Shown: in pieces, positions 1 through 11,638 of the stretch
How the letters are laid out: every line of letters begins with the position of its first letter
How positions within the stretch are numbered: position 1 is the stretch's first letter
Assembly: GCA_021299035.1 (NCBI GenBank)
Contig: JAJTGD010000012.1
Span: forward strand, 1-56,506
From: Oxalobacteraceae bacterium
GTDB lineage: Bacteria > Pseudomonadota > Gammaproteobacteria > Burkholderiales > Burkholderiaceae_D
Reading direction: 5' to 3'
DNA: 56,506 nt
Notes under the pieces: generated by a model
Seen by the model: the letters and a program-made list of their open reading frames with translations, nothing else
The model's database searches: none
Told to the model about the DNA's origin: nothing
Position numbers and translations under genes: made by a program

Positions 1-304
1 CTTTGTTCAAGGCCTGCTCAAGAACGGTCTTTGCCTTGAACTGGAGATCGGTATTGGCGAAGCGCACACGCACGGTGCCGTTGTTACCCAGCTCTTCGTA
101 GAAGGCGCCCTCGGCACGCACGTCCGCGCCTTCCAGCGCCTGCTGGACACGCCCCACTGCATCCGGGCCTAGCTTCAAGGTCGCTTTCGCGCTGCTAATC
201 TGCACCGCCGGTGACTCACCGAAAAAATTGGGCACGGTGTACAGCACGCCCATCGCCAGCACCAGCGCAATCAACAGGTATTTCCAGAGGGGATAACGAT
301 TCAT
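1..304 (-). CDS. secD: Protein translocase subunit SecD, N-terminal part (partial)
   Basis: This is the first 101 codons of SecD, read from the ATG at 304 and running off the window edge. SecD works with SecF and YajC at the Sec translocon to help pull exported proteins across the inner membrane using the proton gradient. The product starts MNRYPLWKYLLIALVLAMGV, a short basic N-terminus followed by the first membrane helix, then VLYTVPNFFGE and the start of the large periplasmic domain, which is the usual SecD beginning. It lies directly downstream of yajC in the same direction, the standard order. I see no strong ribosome binding site before the ATG, and a terminator-like hairpin lies between yajC and this gene. 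The 3' end and secF would lie outside the window. Confidence 0.93.
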   Translation of the reverse strand, partial: MNRYPLWKYLLIALVLAMGVLYTVPNFFGESPAVQISSAKATLKLGPDAVGRVQQALEGADVRAEGAFYEELGNNGTVRVRFANTDLQFKAKTVLEQALNK

Positions 305-322
305 GGCGAGCTACTTAAAATG

Positions 323-347
323 AAAAAATCCGGCAACCTGTGCCGGA
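323..347 (-). terminator. Intrinsic terminator between yajC and secD
   Basis: On the minus strand a 6-bp GC-rich stem (TCCGGC, 7-nt loop, GCCGGA) is followed at once by six T residues. It lies about 20 bases after the yajC stop and about 20 bases before the secD start, so it should end or attenuate yajC transcripts. It has the full form of a rho-independent terminator. In vivo strength is unknown. Confidence 0.75.
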
Positions 348-366
348 CTGGGAATAACACCGACGC

Positions 367-696
367 TCAGAGCGTCTTAATCGTGCCTTTCGGCAGCAAC
401 AATGTCACTGCCGCCTTCTGAAGGATGATCTCGGTACCCTCTGCCACTTCCAGCGTGATGTAGGCATCGCCGACTTTGGTCACCCGGCCGACTACGCCGC
501 CCGCACTGACCACTTCATCACCCTTGCCCAGCGCGTCGATCATCGCTTTCTGCTCTTTCTGACGCTTCATCTGCGGACGAATCATCAGGAAATACAGCAC
601 CACAAACATCAGGATGATCGGTAACAAACCCAGCAGACCACCACCCGCGCCGCCCGCCGGTGCGGCCGCCTGCGCATATGCATCGGAAATGAACAT
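367..696 (-). CDS. yajC: Sec translocon accessory protein YajC
   Basis: YajC is a small single-span inner membrane protein that associates with SecDF. The 109-residue product begins MFISDAYAQ, has a Gly/Ala-rich stretch, one membrane helix (GLLPIILMFVVLYFLMIRP) and then a basic, mostly beta cytoplasmic domain ending in a typical VTLLLPKGTI. I chose the ATG at 696 because an AGGAG Shine-Dalgarno lies 6-7 bases before it. An in-frame TTG five codons upstream would place that ribosome site inside the gene. It sits between tgt and secD, all on the minus strand, the common proteobacterial order tgt-yajC-secD-secF. A palindrome (GACGCTcaGAGCGTC) overlaps the stop codon. Confidence 0.95.
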   Translation of the reverse strand: MFISDAYAQAAAPAGGAGGGLLGLLPIILMFVVLYFLMIRPQMKRQKEQKAMIDALGKGDEVVSAGGVVGRVTKVGDAYITLEVAEGTEIILQKAAVTLLLPKGTIKTL

Positions 697-842
697 GAAT
701 CGCTCCTGCAAAGAAATTTTTAATAACCCACGATTTTAACATCGGCGGCTTGCTCAACGCGCTGCCCCGCTAGCATCGGGAAACCCTCAGGGCCAAGTCC
801 ACGTGGTGATACCCAGCGCTCGTGTTGACCGAACCAGAAAGG

Positions 843-2989
<2,147 letters not shown>

Positions 2990-3154
2990 TGGAAATGAAA
3001 AACATGGCGACAGCGCTGAGTGTAGATCCGATTACCGTGCGCAGTAGGGTCATCAGCAGCGTGAGACCGGCAGTGGTCAAGGATCTATACGGTGGTTCGC
3101 CAGGGAAGGTCTTGTAAAAGCCGGTATTCTACGCTCCGCTTGCCTACTGCACCG

Positions 3155-5209
3155 ATGCCCAACGCCAAGAAAAAAACGTCTCCCCAGAAGAGCCTGCGTC
3201 TTTCTGATCGCTTGGCACGTCTGGGTCTATCGACCGACAGCGCTCGGGTGTTACACCTGCCCATGCGCTATGAGGACGAAACGCAACTTTTGAGCATCCA
3301 CGACGCTGAACGGCTGCATGGGTCGACCGTACAAGTGGAAGCGGTGGTGACTGACTGTGATGTGCAGTACCGCCCACGCCGGCAATTGGTCGTCAAAGTC
3401 CGGGACGACAGCGGCCTGCTGACACTCCGCTTTCTGAATTTCTATGGTAGCCAAGTGACGCAGATGGCCATCGGTAAGCGACTGCGGATTCGTGGCGAGA
3501 TGCGGCACGGCTTCTTCGGTGACGAGATGGTGCACCCCACCGTGAAAGTCGTCGAGCCCGGCACACCGCTGCCACAAGCGCTGACCCCGGTCTACGCTGC
3601 CGGCGAGGGCTTGTCGCAGTCTGTACTACGCAAAACCATCGCCGACGCCATGCAACGTATCGACTGGCAGGATTCCCTGCCCGAGCAGCTACGTGCATCG
3701 CTCAAGCTGATGGAATTTGAATCTGCCATCAGGTTGCTGCATAACCCGCCACCCGATATCGATGCCTACGCTCTGCTGGAACGCACCCACCCGGCCTGGA
3801 CGCGCGTGAAATTCGACGAGGTACTGGCGCAGCAGCTATCGATGAAGCGGGCACACGCCGCGCGACGCCAACAGGGCGCGCCGGTACTGCCGATCGTGGG
3901 CGCGCTATCCGAGGCTTTGCTTGGTTCACTGCCCTTCAGTCTGACAGCGGCGCAGCAACGCGTGCTGGAAGAAATTCGCGCTGACTTGCGCCAGGCCTAC
4001 CCCATGCAGCGGCTGCTGCAAGGCGACGTCGGCAGCGGCAAAACCGTTGTCGCTGCACTCGCGGCCGCCCAAGCTATCGACAACGGCTACCAGGCCGCAC
4101 TGATGGCGCCGACCGAAATTTTGGCGGAGCAGCACTTTCGCAAGATCGAGGGCTGGCTAACGCCGCTCGGAGTGAAGGTAGCCTGGCTCACCGGTAGCTT
4201 GCGCAAGCGCGAGAAGGAAGCGGCCAAGCTCGAGATTGAATCCGGTGCAGCAAGACTGGTGGTCGGTACGCACGCGCTGATTCAGCAAGAGGTGGCGTTC
4301 GCCCAGCTGGGTCTGGTCATCGTCGACGAACAGCATCGCTTCGGCGTTGCCCAGCGACTCACGCTGCGCAACAAGGGTATCGACAGCGTGCCGCATCAGC
4401 TGATGATGTCGGCCACACCTATCCCACGTACTTTGGCAATGACTTATTTTGCGGATCTCGAGGTCTCGGTGATCGATGCCTTGCCTCCAGGCCGTACACC
4501 GATCGTGACCCGCTTGGTGGCGCAGGAGCGACGCGAAGAGGTCATAGAAAGAGTCCACGCTGCCGCGCTCGAGGGTCGGCAGGTGTACTGGGTTTGCCCC
4601 TTGATTGAAGAGTCGGAGGCGCTACAACTGCAAACAGCCACCGAAACACATGCAATGTTATCGGCGGCACTGCCAGATCTACGTGTTGGGCTAGTGCACG
4701 GCCGTCTAAAACCAGCAGAAAAGCAGGCAACCATGGAGGCCTTCGCACAGGGCCGGATTCACGTGCTGGTGGCCACCACAGTGATAGAGGTCGGTGTAGA
4801 CGTACCGAACGCTTCACTGATGGTGATCGAGCATGCTGAGCGCTTCGGATTGTCACAGCTTCATCAGCTTCGGGGGCGGGTCGGCCGTGGTGCAGCCGCC
4901 AGCGTCTGTCTGTTAATGTTTCAAGGACCGCTCGGCCCCATCGCAAAGCAGCGACTCACAATCATGCGCGAGAGCAGCGACGGCTTCGAGATTGCGCGGC
5001 GCGATCTGGAGATTCGTGGGCCGGGCGAGTTCCTTGGTGCACGCCAGTCTGGTCAAGCCATGCTGCGCTTTTTGGACTTGGAGAAAGATCAGTGGCTGGT
5101 CGAGCGTGCGCGCGACCTTGCGACGACGCTGCTAGCGCAGCAACCCACAGTGGCAGAGGCGCATTTAGCGCGCTGGCTGGGTGCGCGGGAAGAATTTTTA
5201 CGTGTCTGA
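3155..5209 (+). CDS. recG: ATP-dependent DNA helicase RecG
   Basis: RecG reverses stalled replication forks and branch-migrates Holliday junctions. The 684-residue product has an N-terminal wedge (OB-fold) domain, then superfamily 2 helicase motifs: Walker A GDVGSGKT at about 290-297, the DEQH box at about 391-394, MSATPIPRTLAMT, and motif VI QLHQLRGRVGRG near the C-terminal third. I took the ATG at 3155 (MPNAKKKTS). An in-frame GTG at 3092 exists, but the extra residues do not resemble RecG. No clear Shine-Dalgarno precedes the ATG. A TATTCT -10-like hexamer at 3125-3130 suggests a short leader. Divergent from queA and followed by oxyR. Confidence 0.96.
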   Translation: MPNAKKKTSPQKSLRLSDRLARLGLSTDSARVLHLPMRYEDETQLLSIHDAERLHGSTVQVEAVVTDCDVQYRPRRQLVVKVRDDSGLLTLRFLNFYGSQVTQMAIGKRLRIRGEMRHGFFGDEMVHPTVKVVEPGTPLPQALTPVYAAGEGLSQSVLRKTIADAMQRIDWQDSLPEQLRASLKLMEFESAIRLLHNPPPDIDAYALLERTHPAWTRVKFDEVLAQQLSMKRAHAARRQQGAPVLPIVGALSEALLGSLPFSLTAAQQRVLEEIRADLRQAYPMQRLLQGDVGSGKTVVAALAAAQAIDNGYQAALMAPTEILAEQHFRKIEGWLTPLGVKVAWLTGSLRKREKEAAKLEIESGAARLVVGTHALIQQEVAFAQLGLVIVDEQHRFGVAQRLTLRNKGIDSVPHQLMMSATPIPRTLAMTYFADLEVSVIDALPPGRTPIVTRLVAQERREEVIERVHAAALEGRQVYWVCPLIEESEALQLQTATETHAMLSAALPDLRVGLVHGRLKPAEKQATMEAFAQGRIHVLVATTVIEVGVDVPNASLMVIEHAERFGLSQLHQLRGRVGRGAAASVCLLMFQGPLGPIAKQRLTIMRESSDGFEIARRDLEIRGPGEFLGARQSGQAMLRFLDLEKDQWLVERARDLATTLLAQQPTVAEAHLARWLGAREEFLRV

Positions 5210-5258
5210 ATGATTCTTAGCTTCAGTATGGTTATAAATTTATGCGACACTCTAACGC

Positions 5259-6206
5259 ATGACACTAACGGAACTGAAATACATTGTTGCAGTGGCGCGA
5301 GAGAAGCATTTCGGTCGCGCCGCTGAGGCTTGTTTCGTCGCCCAGCCCACACTCTCGGTAGCAATAAAGAAACTAGAAGACGAACTGGGCGTCCCTATTT
5401 TCGAACGCGGCGGCTCTGAAATCACGGTGACCCCGATCGGGGTGCAAATCATTGCGCAAGCCGAGCATGTGCTGGAGCAAACGTCTTACATCAAGAACAT
5501 CGCGAATCAGAATAAAGACCCTCTCGTCGGTCCGCTGCGGGTTGGGGTGATCTACACCATCGCACCTTATTTGCTGCCGCAGCTGGTACCCAAGCTGATC
5601 GAGCAGGTGCCGCAGATGCCACTGGTACTGCAAGAGAATTTCACGGTGAAACTACTGGAGCTGTTGCGCTCAGGTGAATTAGATGCCGCCATCCTGGCGC
5701 TGCCATTCAATGATCAGGGCCTGATGGTGCAGGCGCTCTACGATGAACCCTTCATGGTGGCGATTCCGCGCAATCATCACTGGTGTAATCGGGCAAGTAT
5801 CAGCGCAGAAGAACTGAAGAACGAGACGATGTTGCTGCTAGGCGCCGGGCACTGCTTCCGTGATCAAGTACTAGAGGTCTGCCCCGAGATGTCGCGCTAC
5901 TCGACCTCGGGTGGCGGTATCGCCCGTACTTTCGAAGGCTCTTCACTGGAAACCATTCGTCACATGGTCGCTTCCGGTATCGGGATCACCGTATTGCCCA
6001 AGGCATCGGTACCCGCGAGCGCGGGCGCCGACGATATCCTGCGCTACCTTCCCTTCGATAATCCACCGCCATCACGTCGTGTGGTGATCGCTTGGCGCAA
6101 AAGCTTCACACGTCAGGGTGCGATTGATGCGATCCGCAAGATCGTGCTGTCCTGCACACTCAATGGCGTCACAATGCTGCCAGACGCGCGCCAAGCCGAG
6201 CACTAA
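5259..6206 (+). CDS. oxyR: Hydrogen-peroxide sensor/transcription activator OxyR (LysR family)
   Basis: OxyR senses H2O2 by forming a disulfide and then activates peroxide-defence genes. The 315-residue protein has an N-terminal LysR helix-turn-helix (about residues 1-60, with FGRAAEACFVAQPTLSVAIKKLE) and a C-terminal regulatory domain. The two redox cysteines fall in GAGHCFRDQVLEVCPE at exactly C199 and C208, the same numbering as Escherichia coli OxyR, which separates it from generic LysR proteins. It follows recG by 49 bases on the same strand, an arrangement I recall from betaproteobacteria. No catalase or ahpC lies nearby; a glutathione peroxidase is at 11043. Confidence 0.95.
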   Translation: MTLTELKYIVAVAREKHFGRAAEACFVAQPTLSVAIKKLEDELGVPIFERGGSEITVTPIGVQIIAQAEHVLEQTSYIKNIANQNKDPLVGPLRVGVIYTIAPYLLPQLVPKLIEQVPQMPLVLQENFTVKLLELLRSGELDAAILALPFNDQGLMVQALYDEPFMVAIPRNHHWCNRASISAEELKNETMLLLGAGHCFRDQVLEVCPEMSRYSTSGGGIARTFEGSSLETIRHMVASGIGITVLPKASVPASAGADDILRYLPFDNPPPSRRVVIAWRKSFTRQGAIDAIRKIVLSCTLNGVTMLPDARQAEH

Positions 6207-6230
6207 TCGTTCCGCGCTACACTAGCGCAC

Positions 6231-7094
6231 ATGATCACGACCACCCATCTGCTGCCAAAGCTCAAACTCTACGCGCAGCTTGTCCGGCTTGACAAACCAA
6301 TCGGTAGCTTGCTGTTGCTGTGGCCAACGCTCTCAGCGCTGTGGTTGGCATCGAACGGCCAGCCAGATCCGATGCTGATTCTTGTTTTTAGTCTGGGCAC
6401 CGTATTGATGCGATCAGCGGGCTGCGCCATCAACGACTTCGCCGATCGCAAGTTCGATCGACACGTCAAGCGTACCGCCGAACGCCCGCTGACCTCAGGT
6501 CGTATCGCAGCGTGGGAAGCGATTGTTATTGCGAGCGTACTCGCTTTGCTGTCTTTTGCATTAATACTGCCTTTGAATAGCCTGACGAAAGAGCTATCGG
6601 TATTCGCCGTGGTAGTTGCCGCCTCCTACCCGTACTTCAAACGTTTCTTCGCACTACCCCAAGCGTATCTCGGTATCGCATTCGGTTTCGGTATACCGAT
6701 GGCGTACGCCGCCGTTCAGGCAACGGTGCCATTGGAGGCTTGGGTGCTCCTGATCGCTAATGTGTTTTGGGCACTCGCCTATGACACCGAGTACGCTATG
6801 GTAGACCGTGATGATGATTTACTTATCGGGATTCGTACGTCGGCGATCACCTTCGGCCGCTTCGATGTCATCGCGGTCATGCTGTGCTACGGCATTCACC
6901 TTGTACTGGTCGCACTGGTGGGCGCCCGCTATCAACTTGGTCCGTTGTTTTATCTCGGCATCATCATTGCAGCTGCTATCGCGGCCTATCATTACCTGTT
7001 GATTCGCGATCGTGATCGCATGCGCTGTTTCGCCGCATTTCGTCACAACAACTGGCTCGGCGCTGCCGTATTTGCAGGCATCGCACTCGGCTGA
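6231..7094 (+). CDS. ubiA: 4-hydroxybenzoate octaprenyltransferase
   Basis: UbiA is an integral membrane prenyltransferase that attaches the polyprenyl tail to 4-hydroxybenzoate in ubiquinone synthesis. The 287-residue product is almost entirely hydrophobic helices and carries the first Mg/diphosphate-binding motif NDFADRKFD (N68, D69, D72, D76) followed by [13 protein letters not shown]. The second motif is [21 protein letters not shown]. The length is normal. It follows oxyR by 24 bases on the same strand. The 145 bases after it, before pilT, hold nothing I recognise. Confidence 0.96.
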   Translation: MITTTHLLPKLKLYAQLVRLDKPIGSLLLLWPTLSALWLASNGQPDPMLILVFSLGTVLMRSAGCAINDFADRKFDRHVKRTAERPLTSGRIAAWEAIVIASVLALLSFALILPLNSLTKELSVFAVVVAASYPYFKRFFALPQAYLGIAFGFGIPMAYAAVQATVPLEAWVLLIANVFWALAYDTEYAMVDRDDDLLIGIRTSAITFGRFDVIAVMLCYGIHLVLVALVGARYQLGPLFYLGIIIAAAIAAYHYLLIRDRDRMRCFAAFRHNNWLGAAVFAGIALG

Positions 7095-7239
7095 TCCGCT
7101 TCATTGCTGATCTGCCGCATCCATACAACAAACCAAGCCTATCCTGCGTATGACGCTTGAGCACAAGCGCAACGCCAACAGATAATCGCGCGCTGCAGCT
7201 ACCGCATGGTGGCCTTGATTCTCAAAGTGCACGAGCACC

Positions 7240-8283
7240 ATGGACATTACCGAGTTATTGACCTTTGCATTCAGAAGTAATGCCTCTGATTTGCATCTAT
7301 CAGCAGGTCTGCCGCCGATGATTCGTGTTCATGGTGACGTACGCCGAATCAACCTGCCGCCGATGTCGCATAAAGCGGTACACGCGATGATCTACGAGGT
7401 GATGAGCGATCATCTTCGCAAGCGCTACGAAGACACATTGGAAATCGATTTGTCGTTCGAACTACCCGGTGTAGCTCGCTTCAGAGTAAATGCATTCAAT
7501 CAGGATCGCGGCGCAGCGGCTGTCCTCCGCACCATCCCCTCGACCATCCTGACCCTCGAGCAACTCAGTGCCCCGGGAATCTTTGCTGAGCTAGCGATGA
7601 AACCGCGCGGCTTGGTACTCGTCACTGGCCCGACAGGCTCAGGCAAGTCAACCACGCTGGCAGCGATGGTGAATCATATCAACGAGCACGAGTATGCACA
7701 TATCTTAACGATAGAAGACCCGATCGAATTCGTTCATAAATCCAAGAAGGCGCTCATCAATCAACGTGAGGTGGGACCACATACGCAATCATTTTCAGCC
7801 GCGCTTCGATCGGCGCTACGAGAAGATCCTGATGTTGTGTTGGTCGGTGAGTTACGCGATTTGGAAACCATACGACTGGCACTGACGGCCGCAGAAACTG
7901 GCCATTTGGTATTCGGGACGCTACACACCGTCTCTGCCGCCAAAACCATCGACCGGATTATCGATGTATTTCCGGGCGAAGAGAAAGAGATGGTTCGTGC
8001 CATGCTGTCCGAGTCATTACAAGCGGTGATCTCACAGACGCTGCTAAAGACCACTGACGGCAACGGTCGCGTCGCTGCGCACGAGATCATGCTGGGAACA
8101 CCCGCGATCCGGAATCTGATTCGAGAGTCCAAGGTTGCGCAAATGTATTCAGCCATACAGACCGGCGCGGCGCTCGGTATGCAGACTTTGGACGCCAGCC
8201 TGCGCGACCTCGTTGGACGTCACCGCATCTCACTGGCAACCGCGCGCGCTGCCGCCAAGATTCCAGAAAACTTTACGAGTTGA
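7240..8283 (+). CDS. pilT: Type IV pilus retraction ATPase PilT
   Basis: PilT is the hexameric cytoplasmic motor that depolymerises type IV pili and powers twitching. The 347-residue protein begins MDITELLTFAFRSNASDLHLS, has Walker A GPTGSGKST at residues 130-138, the Asp box ILTIEDPIEF, Walker B DVVLVGELRD, the His box GTLHTVSAAKTIDRIIDVFP, and the retraction-specific AIRNLIRE motif near the C-terminus. It is followed by pilU with no gap, forming the usual pilTU operon. The pilus assembly genes are not in this window. Confidence 0.97.
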   Translation: MDITELLTFAFRSNASDLHLSAGLPPMIRVHGDVRRINLPPMSHKAVHAMIYEVMSDHLRKRYEDTLEIDLSFELPGVARFRVNAFNQDRGAAAVLRTIPSTILTLEQLSAPGIFAELAMKPRGLVLVTGPTGSGKSTTLAAMVNHINEHEYAHILTIEDPIEFVHKSKKALINQREVGPHTQSFSAALRSALREDPDVVLVGELRDLETIRLALTAAETGHLVFGTLHTVSAAKTIDRIIDVFPGEEKEMVRAMLSESLQAVISQTLLKTTDGNGRVAAHEIMLGTPAIRNLIRESKVAQMYSAIQTGAALGMQTLDASLRDLVGRHRISLATARAAAKIPENFTS

Positions 8284-8285
8284 GT

Positions 8286-9422
8286 ATGGAGAGGGATCAA
8301 GCATGGCGCGATGTCAGCCACCTACTGAGGATGATGCGCTCGCAAGGTGGCTCAGACATGTTCATCACGGCGGGCTATGCACCCGCAATCAAGATTGACG
8401 GCAAGATGACGCCCGTATCGCAGCAGGTCTTATCTACTGAGCGGAGTCGTTCGCTGGTGCTGTCCACCATGAATGAGCGTCAGCATGCAGATTTCTTGAA
8501 TTCAAACGAGGGGAATTTCGCGATCAGTGTGGACGGCGTCGGACGCTTTCGAGTATCCGCCTTTGTCCAGCAGGGTAAAACCGGCATGGTTGTAAGAACC
8601 ATCACGACCGATATTCCAGAGATTGATTCACTTGGCGTACCAGAGACACTCAAAGACATTGTCATGCACAAGCGTGGATTGGTGATCATGGTAGGCGCTA
8701 CCGGGTCAGGAAAATCAACCACGCTGGCTGCAATGATCGGTCACCGCAATCTGTACAGCTATGGACACATCATTACGATTGAAGATCCTATCGAATACAT
8801 TCACCCGCACCGAAACTGCATCATCACACAACGCGAAGTTGGCACCGACACCCAAGACTGGCATACCGCGCTGAAAAATACCCTGCGACAGGCACCGGAT
8901 GTGATTCTGATTGGCGAGATTCGAGACCGTGAAACTATGGACCATGCAATCGCATTCGCCGAAACTGGTCACTTGTGCCTCGCTACCCTGCATGCCAACA
9001 ACAGCAATCAGGCGCTTGATCGTATCGTCAATTTCTTTCCCGAAGAACGTCGGTCACAGCTATTGATGGATCTTTCGCTCAACCTTCGTGCATTAATCTC
9101 GCAGCGTCTGGTACCACTAAAATCTGGACAGGGCAGGTGCGCGGCTGTAGAAATCATGCTCAATTCGCCGTTGATCGCTGAGTTGATCTGCAAAGGACAA
9201 ATCCATGAGATGAAGGCAGCGATGAAAAAATCGCGCGAGCTTGGCATGCAGACCTTTGATCAGGCCCTATTTGATTTGGTGATAGCCGATCGCATCAGTA
9301 TCGATGAAGCGCTAAGGTATTCGGATTCGGTAAATGACTTGCGACTTGCCATCAAACTACATCAGCAAACGGGGGCAAGCACCCGTCAGGATACGAACAT
9401 CAACGATCTGGAGATACTGTAA
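8286..9422 (+). CDS. pilU: Type IV pilus retraction ATPase PilU
   Basis: PilU is the PilT paralogue that assists pilus retraction. The 378-residue product has Walker A GATGSGKST, ITIEDPIEYIHPH, Walker B DVILIGEIRDRETM, and CLATLHANNSNQALDRIVNFFPEERR, the PilU form of the His box. The MLNSPLIAELI stretch replaces the PilT AIRNLIRE motif, as expected of PilU. I prefer the ATG at 8286, two bases after the pilT stop; a TTG two codons upstream, overlapping that stop, is an alternative. It is convergent with proC, with only 17 bases between the stop codons. Confidence 0.95.
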   Translation: MERDQAWRDVSHLLRMMRSQGGSDMFITAGYAPAIKIDGKMTPVSQQVLSTERSRSLVLSTMNERQHADFLNSNEGNFAISVDGVGRFRVSAFVQQGKTGMVVRTITTDIPEIDSLGVPETLKDIVMHKRGLVIMVGATGSGKSTTLAAMIGHRNLYSYGHIITIEDPIEYIHPHRNCIITQREVGTDTQDWHTALKNTLRQAPDVILIGEIRDRETMDHAIAFAETGHLCLATLHANNSNQALDRIVNFFPEERRSQLLMDLSLNLRALISQRLVPLKSGQGRCAAVEIMLNSPLIAELICKGQIHEMKAAMKKSRELGMQTFDQALFDLVIADRISIDEALRYSDSVNDLRLAIKLHQQTGASTRQDTNINDLEIL

Positions 9423-9439
9423 ATCTGAGACGGCAGGGC

Positions 9440-10264
9440 TTAATCCTTACCGAACTCCTCGCCGAGTTCCTTTCCGCGTTCAGCTGCCGCATGCAGCGCC
9501 TTGACCACCGCTGCCTTCACGCCACTCGCTTCCATAGAGGTCAATGCAGCATAAGTCGTACCGCCTTTGGAGGTGACGCGCTCGCGAAGTAGCGAGACCG
9601 GCTCATCAGAACGGATGGCCAACTCAGCGGCACCCGCAAATGTCGCCTGCGCTAATTGCCTACCCTGCTGTTCGGTAAGCCCTAATTCCAGCGCTGCTTG
9701 CTGCATCGCTTCGATGAAATAAAACACATAGGCCGGGCCGCTACCCGAGATTGCGGTAACTGCATCCATCTGGGCTTCATCAGCAATCCACACCGTCTCA
9801 CCAACGGCGCGCAACATCGCATCGGCGATCTGCCGCTGCGTATCCGAGACCCCCGCCATTGCCACCGCGCCTGTCACACCCTTACCAACCAGCGCAGGCG
9901 TATTCGGCATGGTGCGAACAATGGCCTGATAACCGCCAAACCAGCGAGAAAGGTCAGCCGCACGGATACCCGCAGCAATCGACAGCACCAGCTGCGACTT
10001 AAGGTACGGCCTGAGGCTGGATGCTACATCGCGTAGTTGTTGCGGCTTCACAGCGAGGACAATGACATCGGACATCGCCACAACATCCGATGGACCCGTC
10101 GCTGTGGTGACACCAAAGCGCGCAGTCAGTTGCGTCAGGGTTTCGGGGATGACATCAACGACGTGAATATTAGATCCATCCGTTAACTTTCCGGCCAGCC
10201 CGCCGATCAAGGCTTGCGCCATATTGCCACCGCCGATAAAAGCAATTTTCAAGTTACTTTGCAT
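9440..10264 (-). CDS. proC: Pyrroline-5-carboxylate reductase
   Basis: ProC reduces 1-pyrroline-5-carboxylate to proline with NAD(P)H, the last step of proline synthesis. The 274-residue product starts MQSNLKIAFIGGGNMAQALIGGL with the Rossmann GGGNM signature, contains VLAVKPQQL and the C-terminal family signature AVTAISGSGPAYVFYFIEAM with later TSKGGTTYAAL. I chose the ATG at 10264, which has a GGAAGAGAG purine tract just before it. It overlaps the end of yggS by 11 bases, so the pair is probably one operon, a pairing common in proteobacteria. Confidence 0.95.
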   Translation of the reverse strand: MQSNLKIAFIGGGNMAQALIGGLAGKLTDGSNIHVVDVIPETLTQLTARFGVTTATGPSDVVAMSDVIVLAVKPQQLRDVASSLRPYLKSQLVLSIAAGIRAADLSRWFGGYQAIVRTMPNTPALVGKGVTGAVAMAGVSDTQRQIADAMLRAVGETVWIADEAQMDAVTAISGSGPAYVFYFIEAMQQAALELGLTEQQGRQLAQATFAGAAELAIRSDEPVSLLRERVTSKGGTTYAALTSMEASGVKAAVVKALHAAAERGKELGEEFGKD

Positions 10265-10955
10265 AATCTCTCTTCCCAAAAATTGCAGTACCTATCCTCA
10301 CGATCGTTGCACCCTCGGCGATAGCAGCCACCATATCGGCTGACATACCCATCGATAGGGTATCGGTCATGATCCCCGTGGCGGCAAGCTGCTGCTGTAG
10401 CGAGCGCATCAATTCAAACGGCTTGCACTGGCTTTCAAAATCCTCGGCAGGTTCCGGTATCGCCATCAGACCTCTCAGCCTGAGATTCGGCAATGTCGCC
10501 ACTACCTTCGCTAACGCCGGAAGATCTTCCGGGCTGATACCGCTTTTACTCGCCTCACCGCTCACATTGACCTGTAAACAAATATTGAGCGGCGGAAGGT
10601 CTGGCGGCCGTTGCTCAGACAAGCGCCGCGCAATTTTTTCACGATCAACCGCATGTGCCCAAGCGAAATGTTCTGCGATAGGACGCGTCTTATTGCTCTG
10701 TATCGGGCCGATGAAATGCCATTCAAGCGCCAGATCGGGGCGAAGCGTCTGTATTGCCTGCTGCTTATCAAGCGCCTCTTGAAGATAATTTTCCCCAAAG
10801 GCAACTTGGCCGCCGCCGGCGGCTTCGATCACGGCCTCGGGCCCGAAAGTCTTTGAGACCGCCAGAATACTGACTGAAGAAGGGTCTCGCCCTGCCTGTT
10901 CAGTGGCTGCCTTTACGGCATGCCAAACTTCCTGGAGATTCGATGTGATGGACAT
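10254..10955 (-). CDS. yggS: Pyridoxal phosphate homeostasis protein (YggS/PROSC family)
   Basis: YggS family proteins bind PLP without a known catalytic activity and keep free vitamin B6 and amino/keto-acid pools balanced. The 233-residue product is a single alanine-racemase-type barrel. The PLP lysine lies in ILAVSKTFGPE (K35), followed by GENYLQEA, EWHFIGPIQSNKTR, and the phosphate-binding LSMGMSADMVAAIAEGATIVRIGTAIFG. It is upstream of and overlaps proC. Its start is 87 bases from the divergent glutathione peroxidase start. Confidence 0.95.
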   Translation of the reverse strand: MSITSNLQEVWHAVKAATEQAGRDPSSVSILAVSKTFGPEAVIEAAGGGQVAFGENYLQEALDKQQAIQTLRPDLALEWHFIGPIQSNKTRPIAEHFAWAHAVDREKIARRLSEQRPPDLPPLNICLQVNVSGEASKSGISPEDLPALAKVVATLPNLRLRGLMAIPEPAEDFESQCKPFELMRSLQQQLAATGIMTDTLSMGMSADMVAAIAEGATIVRIGTAIFGKRDYAK

Positions 10956-11042
10956 AGCCTTGAATTATCGCCTATCGAACAATTGCGCTTATATTTCGCT
11001 AGCTCACTATATAGTTCGATTATCGACCAACTTAAATATCTT

Positions 11043-11528
11043 ATGAAAACTCTCTATGACATCGCCCTGACCAGAATCGGGGGAAGCCAGACGACTCTGA
11101 ACGAATATCGGAATAAAGTCCTCCTAATCTTCAATGCAGCCAGTCAATGTGGTTTCACGCCGCAGTATGCTGGGCTAGAAGCTTTGTACCAAAAATATCA
11201 GGACCGCGGATTCGTCGTATTGGGCTTCCCCTGCAACCAATTTGGCTCACAAGAACCGGGGAGCGATGAGCAGATCGCTAGTTTCTGCGAAAAGCAGTAT
11301 GGCGTTAGCTTCCCTATGTTTTCAAAAATTGACGTCAATGGACCCGATGCGCACCCGCTATTCGAGTTGCTGAAGCAGCAGGCACCGGGCGTACTGGGTA
11401 GCGAAGCGATCAAATGGAATTTCACCAAGTTTCTTGTCGATCGCGATGGTCGAGTGATAAATCGATATGCCTCGATTGCTGCGCCATCGTCCATAGAAAA
11501 AGATCTGGAAGACATACTGGCTCGCTGA
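11043..11528 (+). CDS. Glutathione peroxidase (BtuE/GPx-like thiol peroxidase)
   Basis: This is a cytoplasmic thiol peroxidase of the GPx family that reduces hydroperoxides. Bacterial members often use thioredoxin rather than glutathione. The 161-residue product has the peroxidatic Cys36 in NAASQCGFTPQY, Gln70 in GFPCNQFGSQEPG, and the W125-N126 pair in KWNFTKFLVD, so the catalytic tetrad is complete and has Cys rather than selenocysteine. Cys83 in FCEKQYG may be the resolving cysteine. I chose the ATG at 11043 because the conserved fold begins there; the in-frame 41 codons upstream are AT-rich and do not resemble the family. There is no obvious ribosome site. Confidence 0.93.
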   Translation: MKTLYDIALTRIGGSQTTLNEYRNKVLLIFNAASQCGFTPQYAGLEALYQKYQDRGFVVLGFPCNQFGSQEPGSDEQIASFCEKQYGVSFPMFSKIDVNGPDAHPLFELLKQQAPGVLGSEAIKWNFTKFLVDRDGRVINRYASIAAPSSIEKDLEDILAR

Positions 11529-11638
11529 TGAAAGCTGCCGATAGTTTGATATCTATTTATGGGCGCCTAATTTTTACCGCCCCTTTTAACCACACTTTAG
11601 CTTCGGATCAAATGAGCGGCGTGTTACTTGCCTCCGTT

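Noticed and set aside
3092-3154. Upstream GTG start for recG
   Set aside because: The added 21 residues do not resemble RecG and overlap the likely promoter region.
4157-4946. Long minus-strand frames opposite recG, and similar shadows opposite polA, thiC and valS
   Set aside because: They mirror GC-biased codons of well-identified genes and lack ribosome sites and family motifs.
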